Assembly: GCA_003013855.2 (NCBI GenBank)
Contig: PVNU02004100.1
Coordinates: 1,276,501 to 1,340,500, forward strand
Length of the DNA stretch: 64,000 bases
Direction: 5' to 3'
Source: Liriodendron chinense
Taxonomy: Eukaryota > Streptophyta > Magnoliopsida > Magnoliales > Magnoliaceae
The notes below the pieces were generated by a model that worked only from the letters and a program-made list of their open reading frames with translations, was not told the origin of the DNA and made no database searches. A program made the translations under genes and the position numbers. This document shows positions 10,704 to 21,959 of this stretch, piece by piece; within the stretch, counting starts at the first letter, position 1; each line of letters starts with the position of its first letter.

Positions 10704-11610
10704 TCTATTAGATATATAATCATTCCCTCATATATACCTCATTTTTAGACACAATTAGCTTATTGGATTCAAAGAGGAGTCTGAAGATAAACTTAGTCAA
10801 TAGACTAGTAGAGATAAGATTTCTTCTGACATCTGGTATATGCAGCACATCATTTAGAGTCAGGACTTTTTTAAAGTTAGCTTGAGTAGTACCTTCTTCT
10901 TTTCTACAACCTTGATTATGGAGGCATTTTTCATGTATAGTTCTTAATCATCCCCAACTACTTCATAGGAATTGAGCATGTTATGATTTCTACAAACATG
11001 TTTGGTAGTGCTCGAGTTTACCTACCATTCAGCATCCTCACCATATTAACCTCAAAGACGATGGCTGTCAAATTCATGTCTTTTGTCATATTGACTTGTT
11101 GCTTCTTTTCTTGCATTTCTTTTTATATTTTCGACAGTCTTTCTTAAAATGGTTGAGAATTTTATAAAAGAAGCACAAACCCTTCTTGGATGTGTTCTTT
11201 TTAAGCCCTTGGTTATTTGGTTTAAGCCGATTATCTTTCTTAAAAGGTGGCTTATCTGATTCCCAATTTGCACTATTCTCAACTAGATTAGCATTACCCA
11301 GGGTCTTCTGTTGTTCTTTTATTCAAAGAAACATCAAGAGATCCTTTAAAGACATTTTCTCATTCTATTTTAGAGATTTCCTAGTATCCTTCCATTTAAG
11401 TGGCAGTTTGGCTATAATGGTGGATACTTGAAAGGATTTATCGATCTTAGTATCATCGGCATTGAGTTTTTGGATGATGACCTGTAACTCTTGGACTTAA
11501 TTAAGGATAGGCCTTTCATCCAACATTTTGAATTCTACAAATCGACTTATAAGGATTTTTTTTTTTTTTTTGCTTTCATCATCTGATTTGTATTTAGTGA
11601 GCAGTGACTG

Positions 11611-11890
11611 CTACAATTCCTTAGTAGTCTTCTTTTGGTAGTAGACGACGTACAACGGGTTGGAAAGAGCGTTGAAGATGTGGCCCTTGCATAGGTAGTC
11701 GTTACACTCCCATTTTTGTCGCTTTTGAATTTGTTCCACTATATCATTCTTAGATGATGGTGAAGGAGGATCTTGAGTGAGCACATGATCCAACTTGAGT
11801 GATGTAAGGAAAAGATGCACCCTCGATTGCTATCGAAGGAAATTTGAGCCATCAAATGTTGTTTACTCGAATAAAGTCGAAATGACCTAT
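11611..11890 (-). pseudogene. copia A gag N-terminal region
   Basis: HLFLTSLKLDHVLTQDPPSP and WECNDYLCKGHIFNALSNPL are typical of copia gag (UBN2-type). Reading upstream in frame gives FDGSNFLR, then TAG (11830-11832) where the family has Trp, then QSRVHLF. The gag tail up to about 11052 is frameshifted. Confidence 0.75.
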
Positions 11891-13490
11891 AGAAGAGGCC
11901 GTCATATCGCCTTAAAATTGTAAGAGTAGAGGTAGAAAGAAAGAAAAAAAACTCACTTAAAGATATGCTTAAGATGCGTTACGATGTTACTATCTTTAAG
12001 ACGATATTCGCACCCTACTCGTGATTAAACCAGTTTACGAGAAGGTTATAATAAATCCGCCTTTAGGATACAGTAAGCCTCTTCTCTAAAACTAGAGAAA
12101 TTGAGATTTGGCTCGCAAAATCGAAAAACCGTACCCCGGACATACTTTTGCAGTATACATCCCTTACTTCTGTGCTATTATAGTTTACCTCTTGAAAATT
12201 GTTTGCAGTTTACTACCTAAAAAACCATTTGCAGTTTACCGCCTGAAAAACCGCAACTTTATGAAAAACACCCAAAACAAAAATGGAGAAGAAGAATAAG
12301 AAGAGGAAACTGTTGGATTTGTTGATGCTATTCGAATGGACTCAAAGATGAATTTATATAGAGTCTCAAGGGTTGCTTTAAGATACTTTTCATAGAAATA
12401 CATATTCTTCCATCGTGTCTTTTCAACAAAGGCATCCCGTCACCATTAATGGCATTCTTTCACCACCATTTTGAATTCAAATGATGCTCCATTTACCAAA
12501 AGACACCACCATTCACAAATGAATGGTCATCAACAATCACCAAAAGCCACAACCCTCATTCCATATTTTTATTTATAAATTCAACAAAACCCAACACAAT
12601 TTTTCTTTTTTCTTTTTCTTTTTGAAAAAACCCAATACTACCTTACATTTTTTTTTTAAACGATTGTGTGTGTGCGAGGGCAAATGGGTTGGCTACTTAG
12701 GTGAGCCTCTCGTGATGTTTATGTAAAATCCATCTTGACCACCAAGTGCATCACCTTATGTTAGGCCAAGGTAAAAAAATCACCCCTATCTGTAATTCAA
12801 GTGGACCACATGATTGGAAGCAGTGCACAGGGCAATGATCACCCCCAAATTGTTGCCCTTGGTATGGATCACTTGAATCACAATGAGCCTGACTTTTAAG
12901 CCCCAAGCCTAAATATTTGTGTGGCATATAATGGTTGGAGTGGATTTCATATAATCATCATGGTGGGTCCTGTAAAAGTCTTTCTCTCAAATGTTTTCTT
13001 TGGCGTGGTCAACCTAAATCACTGGTCATCCTAAATTTTGGGATCAGGGTCTAAACTAGATTATGCATCTAATGGTCCAAGTGGATATTTCATAAACATC
13101 ATGGTGGGTCCTGTAAAAAATAAAGTCTTGTACATCCCTATGCAAAGGGAGTACTAAGAAAAAGAACCACTTGCATGGGACTCTCCTCTTGATTTTGATG
13201 GGGCCCACTATGATGTTTATGTAAGATCCACTGCAAACACTAGATATTTAGTACTATATGTTTCCTAGAGGCAAAAAATCAGGATGATATAGGGGATTTT
13301 ACATGAACGTCTCAGTGGAGCCCACTTGAGCCACCCGCCCATTTCTTCCTCAACCACCATTAGAGAAGGCAATGGAATGGTAATTATATCCAGAGGTAGC
13401 TTTTTTTTGAAAAATGTATCATAATGTAAATTCCATATTAATTAGGTAGTATTTTGAAAAATTCCCTAAATAAATTCATCACGAAGCTAG
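11891..13490. other. gene-free stretch with dispersed repeat pieces
   Basis: I see no gene. From about 12680 on, the sequence contains pieces of the foldback family common in this window, with phrases such as GATGTTTATGTAA, GGGCCCACTATGATG and AAGTGGACCACATGA. 11891-12300 may include the leader of copia A but no tRNA site was found. Confidence 0.5.
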
Positions 13491-13494
13491 TGTA

Positions 13495-14040
13495 GTGTAG
13501 GGGTAGGAGTGCGTGACAAAGATCTAAGTGGCTGACAAGTTTTAAAGATACAAATCATTCATAAGGTAGATTAGTGCATTAAAATAATGTTGATTTGCTA
13601 ATCAAGTAGGTCAAACATGTATGAGAAAAAATGGGCTGTTAGTTGAAAAAACTCCACCAATGTAAATTCAATGGACATATGTAGTGTACTCGAGCAGGAT
13701 ACTACCTTAGACTCACGGCAAACATGCAACACAAAATAAGCCATCTAAATTGTGTGCACCAGTTTTGATGGGCCACAGACCAAACATTGAATTTGGACGC
13801 AATGAACAAAACAAACAATGTGCATGAACCAAGGGTCTGAACCGTTCAATCAATCTGATTTTGGGATGATGACCTATCAAAAGTGGGTCTTAATTTGCTA
13901 CAGGGATGATGACCTATAAAAAGTGGGTCTTAATTTGCTTTACATATTACTTGTACATATAAATTTGAAATGGATTCTTATCAGCTATTAAAGTTTATGG
14001 GATTCTTATGACTTTTTAATAAAATAAAATGCCTTGGGGG
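13495..14040. repeat. single-copy relative of the 162-bp satellite with flank
   Basis: This contains one unit of the satellite amplified at 19030-20990 (GACCTATCAAAAGTGGGTC ... AATAAAATGCC), with a small internal duplication near 13880-13940. It is preceded by a flank (GACAAAGATCTAAGTGG ... CATGTATGAGAAAAAATGG) that recurs at 14620-14890 and 20995-21260. It looks like a copy of the element from which the array grew. Confidence 0.6.
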
Positions 14041-14479
14041 CCATCAGTCCTTTGCTTGCTGGCTTCAAGCCGTAGTGGGCTAGCACGCTTGCCGGAGCCT
14101 TGTTATGGTTAAGGCTCTTCTCCTGTTCTACAAATCTATAACATTTTACATCCTAAGTGAAATCAATTCATCGACGGTATGAAGACCCTTAGCATATTAG
14201 GAAAGGAAATAATTTCGATAGATTCATTTTTCTCGTGTTAAGATTTGATTAGGTTGTAATTAATTTATGTTAAATTTGATTTCATTGTACTATTGTTCTT
14301 TTTAGTTTTTTCTTTTTCTTTTCTTTTTTTTAACACACAAACACTTCTCACTCACCCACCCATGAACTCACAGGTGTGGCTTTTTATACCACAATGTGTA
14401 CTTCAACCCACGACCTCGTGTTGAAACTCTTGTGAGTCTACCACTGGAGCATAAGTAAGGAGCCCTTTTAGGTTACTGT

Positions 14480-14590
14480 ATAAATTCATAGCTATTTTTA
14501 ATAAAAATACTCAAGAACATTATTCATTATTTCAAGTCATAGCTATTTTTAATAAAAATACACAAGAAAATTATTCATTATTTAAATTCC
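14480..14590. repeat. two-copy tandem repeat, about 54 bp
   Basis: TCATAGCTATTTTTAATAAA and the bases after it occur twice in tandem. The bases between 14041 and 14480 show nothing recognisable. Confidence 0.7.
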
Positions 14591-14619
14591 TAGTTTTCCT
14601 CTTTTCTAGTTCTTTTTCA

Positions 14620-14890
14620 TAGGCAGAAATGCATGTCAAAGATCTAGCTGGACAGCATGTGTAAGAGATCCAGGCCATTTATCAGGAAGAATACATTGTT
14701 AACATGTCATGGACAAAAAATAATGTTGATTTGCTTATTAGGCAGGTCTAAGTTGTATGTGAAAAAAAAGGGCATGCGGTTCACTCAATGGGTTAACTAC
14801 CTTTTTAAAATTATTTTATTTAAAACATGGCATGTTAATAGTGTGCACTAAATGATAAATGGTCCGCTGATGTGTGTGCCATTTGCCTGG
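14620..14890. repeat. copy of the satellite-flanking repeat
   Basis: It matches 13500-13660 and 20995-21260: GCATGTCAAAGATCTAGCTGG, a GTAAGAGATCCAGGCCATTT segment, and a TGTATGTGAAAAAAAAGGG segment. No coding signal. Confidence 0.6.
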
Positions 14891-15258
14891 ATCTTGGACA
14901 CGGATTCCACCCCCCAAGGGGCACCTCATTAAATCATGATCTGAGCTAGCCTGAGCATGCTTAGAACCGGGTCTAGGCCAGGTGTTTGATCCTTAGATTA
15001 GGCTTTAGCTCGTTTTATAATTGACCAGGTTTGAGCCAAGGACTCGCCCAGGGACTCCTTTTCCTGCAATAGGCTAGACATGGGCACCATGATTCCGGTC
15101 AGTGGTAGATATGGGCTGAATTGGAACCTGGGTCACTAAAATGGCACAAAGGGTTTGAGAACAAGGTGTAAAGCGACCTTGATTAGCCCAAGCCTAGATC
15201 AGATCCAGCCTACTTTGGAACGGGTCTAGGCAGTTGTTAGGGGCAAGTCTTAGGACTT

Positions 15259-15673
15259 GGGCCCATCATGATCTACATGTCTTGTCCATCCGTTTTACCG
15301 GTTCATTTTAGGTCATGAGCTCAAAATTGAAGCATATCCAAAGCTCAAGTAGACCTCACTGTAGGAAACCGTGGGAATTGAACACTTACTGTTGAAAACT
15401 TCTTAGTGGGGGCCATGGAAGTTTTGGATCAAGCTGGTTTTTATGTTTTCCCTTTATCTATGTCTATGTGACCTTATGAATAGATTGGATGACAAATAAA
15501 CATCACTGCTGGCTCTAGGAAGGTTTCAATGGTGGACGTCATTATACCTACCTTTTCTTGTGGTGTGGTCCACTTGAGCTTTAGATATGCTTCAATTTTG
15601 GACCCATGCCCTAAAACGAGCTGGTAAAACAGATGGCTGGAGTGGATATGACGTATACATCACAGCGGACTCC
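15259..15673. mobile_element. foldback element (inverted-repeat MITE-like)
   Basis: The left arm (GTCCATCCGTTTTACCGG ... AGCTCAAGTAGACC) is repeated in inverted form on the right (GGTCCACTTGAGCTTTAG ... CAGATGGCTGG). It belongs to the same family as those at 51059-54035. Its TSD is not resolved. Confidence 0.6.
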
Positions 15674-15742
15674 ACAAAGTTCAGTGTGCTTGGATACTTG
15701 GATTAGTCTTTGAGCATAGATTCTCAAGTTTGTTTTCTAATT

Positions 15743-18279
15743 GGGATCTTAACTGAAATGGCCCTGTGTTACGGGCAAAAATTTTCAAGAGAAAAATCCT
15801 TCTAAAATATTCCCTTCATGGCTCTCTTACTACTTTTTGAATTTTTAGTGGACGAAAATGCCCTTGCCTCTATAAGCTTCTTTTGTACGAGCTTTTGCTT
15901 GCACCAAAAACTTTATAGCTCAGCTTCCAATGCATGATGTGACATTATGTGATGATTAGGCTACTTAAAAGTAGATCTAATCTGTTCATTTTCTTCATGG
16001 CCCACCATTTCAGTAGGAAGACACAAATTTAAGCTAATATAAGCTCTCTATGGCCTACAACAACTGATAATGATGACCTGTTCACTCATAACTGTTTCAT
16101 TGTAGTGTGGTCCACTGTATCTATGGAAGTGAGTCATTGTTTGGTTCGTGACCTTAAATTAAATTCCAAATCCAGTTGACAGAGTGGATTCAACATATAC
16201 CTCATGGTGGGCCCTATAATCCTTAAAATAGACAACCACAACCCTTAACACACAACCCATACCCTTAACACATGCCAACCTTGACCCTGTCAACCTCGAC
16301 CCTTAACACATGACAACCACGATCCTTAATTAACATATGATAACCACGAACCTTAATTAACACATGACAACCTTGACCCCTCACAACCTCAACCCTTCAC
16401 ACATGACAATCTTGACCCCTTACAACCTCGACCCTTCACACATGACAACCATGACCCTAACAACCACGATTCTTCACACATGACAACTTTGGCCCATAAC
16501 ACATGACAACCTAGACCTTAAACATGTGCTAACCTAGACCCTTAACACATAACAACTACGATCTTGACCCTTAAAATATGACAACCTTAACCCCTAACAC
16601 ATGACAACCTGTACCCTTATAACTGTTTCGTTGTAGTGTGGTCCACTTTATCTACGGAAGTGACTCATTGTTTGGTTCGTGACCTTAAATTAAATTCCAA
16701 ATCTAGTTGACAGAGTGGATTCAACACATACCTCATGGTGGGCCCTATAATCCCTAAAAAAGACAACCACAACCCTTAACACATAACCCATACCCTTAAC
16801 ACATGCCAACCTTGACCCTGTCAACCTCGACCCTTAACACATGACAACCACGATTCTTAATTAACATATGATAACCACGACCCTTAATTAACACATGACA
16901 ATGTAGACCTTCATGACAACCACGACCCTTAACACATGACAACCTTGACCCCTCACAACCTCAACCCTTCACACATGACAATCTCGACCCCTTACAACCT
17001 CGACCCTTCGCACATGACAACCATGACCCTAACAACCACAATTCTTCACACATGACAACTTCAACTCATAACACATGACAACCTAGACCTTAAACATATA
17101 ACAACCTAGACCATTAACACATAACAACCACGACCTTGACCCTTAAAATATGACAACCTTAGCCCCTAACACATGACAACCTGTACCCTTAACAAATGAT
17201 AATTTGGACCCTTAGCATATGAGAACCTCAACCTTGGTTGACATATATTTAGGGTCGAGGTTGATATAATTATTCAACCAAGGCAATAGATTACAAAATT
17301 CAGATTTTATCTCCTTCATTGTCTTTCACATAACAATCATAATCATCCCCTTTCACCTTAAATTCCTTCGACAATCCATTTCTCCTCACGACAATCACTT
17401 CTCCTCATAATAACAACCACGATCATCTCTCTATCCACAACCAAAAGTCTTCTATCCACAACCAAAAGTGGCTTTCATCTTTAAGAAAATGTTATTCTGC
17501 AAAAATAAAATAAAAAATTCATTCAAAATGTCTTCCACGCATCAGTGGCTTCCATGATCTATAAGAAATGTGGTCGTTAGAGCAAAAATAACACTCATTT
17601 TTAGGGTTATAGAAGTTGTCGGCAGTGCTTATACGCTAGAAAAGTTGATGGCGGTGACCGTATGTTGAAAAATGTAGTCGGAAAGGATAGTGGTGGGTCC
17701 CCAAAAAACATGTTCGAAAATGAAGAAGAATAGTCTCATGAAAATAACAATGGACCCTTAAATGACCTCCAACCCTACCTAAAGGGTCTTCAAACTATGT
17801 CTCTGGGGCCCGCTGTGAGGTATTGAATCTATTCATTCCATTGAAGTGAGAATTTAATGAAAGGCCATAGTCCAAAAAATGACCTTTATCGGCCGATCAT
17901 GTGGACCACACCACATAGAAACACTAGCAATGAATGACCATTGTTATCTTTTGTCGGGTCTTGTGAGCCACAAAGAGCTTGTATTAACATAAGGTTATTG
18001 CATTCCTAAAGAAATGATGGACTACAAAGAGGATGAACAGATTAGATCTACCTTTCAATGGGACTAATGACCAAGTGGTGGTCATAATATGCCTCGAGAT
18101 CGAAGCTACAAAAATTCTTCCACATTCAAAGGTCCATACAGGCACTAGCTTCCAAAGCAGGTGTATTTTCATCTACTAAAAATCCAAAAAGTGGTTAAAA
18201 GGCTATGGAGGGAATATTCCAAAAGGGTTTTCCTCTTGGGGATTTCACCTTTACACAGGGTTATTTTGGTCAAAATTCC
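15743..18279. mobile_element. non-autonomous Mutator-like element (MULE) 1
   Basis: Terminal inverted repeats of about 90 bp run inward from GGGATCTTAACTGAAATGG on the left and, reversed, GGAATTTTGACCAAAATAA on the right; both continue with CCCTGTGT and an ATATTCCCT motif. The flanks TTTCTAATT (15734-15742) and TTTTTAATT (18280-18288) form a 9-bp target duplication with one mismatch, the usual MULE size. No transposase is present. The interior holds the minisatellite at 16205-17215 and a stretch shared with the MULE at 54367-56061. Confidence 0.8.
16205..17215. repeat. ACATGACAACC minisatellite in two large blocks
   Basis: Short units reading roughly CCTTAACACATGACAACC with variable linkers repeat dozens of times. 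The whole block, together with a 160-bp leader (TAACTGTTTCRTTGTAGTG), is duplicated at an offset of about 535 bp: 16080-16610 and 16618-17210. The same minisatellite sits in the related MULE at 54850-55040. Confidence 0.85.
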
Positions 18280-18299
18280 TTTTTAATTTGGCCTGGTTT

Positions 18300-18890
18300 C
18301 ATCCTTAGGTCTGGGCCCAGGACTCCTTTTCCCGCACTGGGCTGGAAATGGGCACTATGATTCCGGTCTGTGGTGGACATGAGCTTAATTCAGGACTGGT
18401 TTGGACATAAAGGAAACCTAGCCTGGCCCAGCTGGGCCCATTTACAACCTTCCACTTTCTGTGAACATGCATGACCTACCCGATCATCAGATTATGGGAG
18501 CTCGCGATGAGAAGCATTTTGTAAAGTTTGCTGAAGTAACATGTGCATGGCCGTACAAGGCAGCCCATCCAGCCAGCACCACATGTGCCAACACTGCACT
18601 TCAGATGGAAGATCCAATCCGTCAATCAGGTAGGTCCTGCTATGAACACCTACTTGGTCAAAAACCATGTGTAAAACAAACAGACAACTTAGAAAACTGG
18701 GCCAAGTTTCCTAAGCCGTCCATATATTCCAAGATGGAGGCCCAACTGATTTGTGAACACACCTTTCCCCCCTCCTTTTTGGGTATACCATCTGCAAGAA
18801 TGAGCCAACTGATGGACGGCTTGGATCTCCCACCTACGTGCTTCTTATGGTGCATAGGTTGACAAAATTGTACGGCCTGGCACAAGTAAA
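18300..18890. other. gene-free stretch, partial repeat of 15050-15230
   Basis: 18310-18400 resembles 15050-15130 (GGACTCCTTTTCCYGCA ... GGGCACYATGATTCCGGTC), so this repeat family occurs on both sides of MULE 1. An open frame at 18461-18862 resembles nothing I know and is not called. Confidence 0.45.
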
Positions 18891-19029
18891 GTTATTGTCT
18901 CCAAATCAAACTGTACATGTGGCAGACATGTAACCGCAGAATAAACCATCTGAATTGTGTGCCCCAGTTTAGATGGCCACAGACCAAATATTAAATTCTG
19001 AAGTTGTATAAGGAACGAATAGTTCAAAC

Positions 19030-20990
19030 AATCTGATTTTCGGATCATGACATATCAAAAAATGGGTCCCATCATTTGGACAGTTAATTTTATTTACCAA
19101 ATCTGAAATGATTGCTTATAAGCCAATAAAAGTTTTTGGGATTCCAATAAATTTTTTAATAAAATAAACTGCTTTTGATTCCTTTAGAGCATAAGTCAGT
19201 TTGACCCATCAAAGGTGGTCCCATCATTTGGATACGTTAATTTGATTTAAGTACATACAAATTTGAAATGAATGCTTATCAGCCGTTAACGTTGTTGGAT
19301 TTCAAATAATTCTTTAATAAAATAAAACGCATTTGATACTTTGCAAGCATACCAAGTTAATTTAACCTATAAAAAAGTGGGTCCCCTCAATTAGACTGAT
19401 TAATTTGATTTATGGAGATACGAATTTGAAATAATGCTTATCAGCCGTTAATGTTGTTGGATTTCAAATAATTCTTTAATAAAATAAAATGCATTTGATA
19501 CTTTGCGAGCATACCAAGTTACTTTAACCTATCAAAAAGTGGGTCCCATCAATTGGACTGGTTACTTTGATTTTTGTAATACAATTTTGAAATGAATGCT
19601 TATCCGCCGTTAAAGTTATTGGGTTTTGAATAATTCTTTAAGAAAATAAAGGCATTTGATACTTTGCGAGCATACCAACTTACTTTCACCTATCAAAAGT
19701 AGGTCCCATAATTTGGCCATGTTAATTTGATTTAAGTAAATACAATTTTGAAATGAATGCTTATCCGCCATTAAAGTCATTGGGTTTTGAATAATTCTTT
19801 AAGAAAATAAAATGCATTTGATACTTTGCGAGCATACGAAGTTACTTTGACCTATCAAAAGTGGGTCCCATCAATTGGATAGGTTAATTTGATTAAAGTA
19901 AATACAATTTTGAAATGAATGCTCATCCGTCATTAAAGTTATTGGGTTTTGAATAATTCTTTAATAAAATAAAATGCATGGGATACTTTGAGAGCATATG
20001 AAGTTAATTTGACCTATCATAAGTGGTTCCCATCATTTGGATAGGTTAATTTAATTTAAGTACATACAAATTTGAAATGAATGCTTATCGATCGTTAAAG
20101 TTGTTGGATTTTGAATAGTTCTTTAACAAAATAAAACACATTTGATACTTTGCGAGCATACTAGGTTACTTTAACTTGTCAAAAAGTGGGTCCCATTAAT
20201 TTGACAGGTTAATTTGATTTATGTAGATACAATTTTGAAATGAATGCTCATCTGCTATTAAAGTTATTGGGTTTTGAATAATTCTTTAAGAAAATAAAAG
20301 GCATTTGATACTTTGCGAGTATACCAAGTTACTTTCACCTATCAAAAGTGGGTCCCATCATTTGGGCATGTTAATTTGATTTAAGTAGATACAATTTTGA
20401 AATGAATGCTTATTCGCCATTAAAGTTATTGGGTTTTGAATAACTTTTTAACAAAATAAAATGCATTTGATACTTTGCGAGCATACGAAGTTACTTTGAC
20501 CTAACAAAAGTGGGTCCCATTAATTGGACAGGTTAATTTGATTAAAGTAAATATATTTTTGGAATGAATGCTCATCTACCATTAAAGTTATTGGGTTTCG
20601 AATAGTTCTTTAATAAAATAAAACACATTTGATACTTTGCGAGCATACCACGTTACTTTAACCTATCAAAAGTAGGTTCCGTCAATTGGACATTAATTTG
20701 ATTTAAGTAAATACAAATTTAAAATGAATGCTTATGCGCGATTAAAGTTATTTGGTTTTGAATAATTCTTTAAGAAAATAAAATGCATTTGATGCTTTGT
20801 GAGCATAGGAAGTTAATTTGACCTATCAAAAGTGGGTCTCATCATTTGGACAGGTTAATTTGATTTACAGGTATACAAATTTGAAATGAATGCTTATTAT
20901 ACATTAAAGTTGTTGGGTTTCGAATATTTCTTTAATAAAATGAACCACAATTGATTCTTTGTGCGCATACCAAGTTAAATAAATTCATTG
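19030..20990. repeat. satellite array, 162-bp period, about 12 units
   Basis: The landmark ATTTGATACTTTGCGAGC recurs at 19331, 19493, 19654, 19816, 19978, 20140, 20303, 20465, 20627, 20787 and 20949 (variants included), giving spacings of 160-163. Each unit holds CCTATCAAAAGTGGGTCCCAT, TTAATTTGATTTAAGTA and TTGAATAATTCTTTAATAAA. A single-copy relative lies at 13855-14040. No coding potential. Confidence 0.9.
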
Positions 20991-20994
20991 AGGG

Positions 20995-21260
20995 GCCAAT
21001 GTAAGTGACACCAGCGCATGTCAAAGATCCAAGTGAATGGCATGTGTTAGAGATCCAAACCATTTATCACGTAGAATACTACATTAAAATATTGTCGGTC
21101 TGTTAATCAGACAGGTCAAACATGTATGAGAAAAAATGGTTGGTTAATAGAAAATGCCCATCAATCACTTCACAGATATACAACCGTGTGCACCAGTTTT
21201 GTGTGCACTACATGATGAATGGCCCACTGACATGTGTGCCATTTGCCCGGATTCCACCCC
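20995..21260. repeat. copy of the satellite-flanking repeat (right side of array)
   Basis: It matches 13500-13660 and 14620-14890 (GCATGTCAAAGATCCAAGTG, CATGTATGAGAAAAAATGG). The array is therefore bordered by the same element sequence from which the single unit comes. Confidence 0.6.
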
Positions 21261-21461
21261 AATGGGTACCTCATTATACCACGATCCTAAAACACATTGG
21301 GAAGATAACAAGGGAAAAGCTTTGATTCATGCACTCATAAATTATAAACAGAGTACACGCTAACTCAAAGTGAACCGTCAAAATCATAGGTCACTTCAAA
21401 TGGCCCATAAACTTATATTTATTGGTCAGTTACTCAACATCATGAGTAACTAAAATATAAT

Positions 21462-21949
21462 GGGATTTTTACCAAAAAATTCCTTCAAAGTGCTGATTTT
21501 ATCAAATAATGCCTTAAAGAACTGAATTTATGGACAGTGATTCTTGGAGATATTAGTCCCATGTACTTTCTTTTTTTCTTTAAAAAGTGTTAAGCTTGAG
21601 AATTGTAGGACCCTTGTGGTATGTGCATGACAACTAATCCGTCCAACATATGCATCCCGCTATGGTGATTACTCTGAGGAAAAAATCTGGTCGGTTGAAT
21701 CATATGAGATGGGCTACACGTGAATTTGGATGTTTTGTATATTTTTTCTATGGTGTAGCCCACTTTTTCATTCGTCTATGGAATTTATCTGTTGGATGGG
21801 TTGTATGTCATACACCCACAGCTTGGGCCCACAATTCTCGACTTTATCACTTTTTAAAGAGAAAACAAATGAAGGTAATTTTGTAATTTCATCCCTCTAA
21901 AACACTCAAAATAATTCCAACTCCCAATGTATTTTGTGGTAAAAGTCCC
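21462..21949. mobile_element. short MULE-type MITE with perfect 9-bp TSD
   Basis: The ends GGGATTTTTACCAAAAAAT and, reversed, GGGACTTTTACCACAAAAT form the inverted repeats. AAATATAAT flanks it on both sides (21453-21461 and 21950-21958). 488 bp, no coding capacity. Confidence 0.85.
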
Positions 21950-21959
21950 AAATATAATT

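Larger units (their letters stand above)
7985..11890 (-). mobile_element. copia element A, decayed
   Basis: Pieces of a Ty1/copia polyprotein occur in the correct order on the minus strand: gag (11890-11052), protease (about 11040-10690), GAG-pre-integrase (10703), integrase, reverse transcriptase (9345-8633) and RNase H end (8248-7985). Every part is broken by stops and frameshifts. I could not find LTRs or a tRNA site. Tat-like copy 1 ends 156 bp beyond the RNase H end and may have inserted into this element's 3' LTR. Confidence 0.85.

Noticed and set aside
11940..12310. LTR or tRNA site for copia A
   Set aside because: No TGGTATCAGAG complement and no direct repeat with 7829-7984 could be seen.
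18461..18862. 133-codon plus-strand frame
   Set aside because: No recognisable domain and no splice or start context; it lies in repeat-like DNA with matching frames on the other strand.
19030..20990. Regularly spaced repeats as a CRISPR-like array
   Set aside because: Whole 162-bp units repeat without unique spacers, and the DNA is from a plant; this is a satellite.
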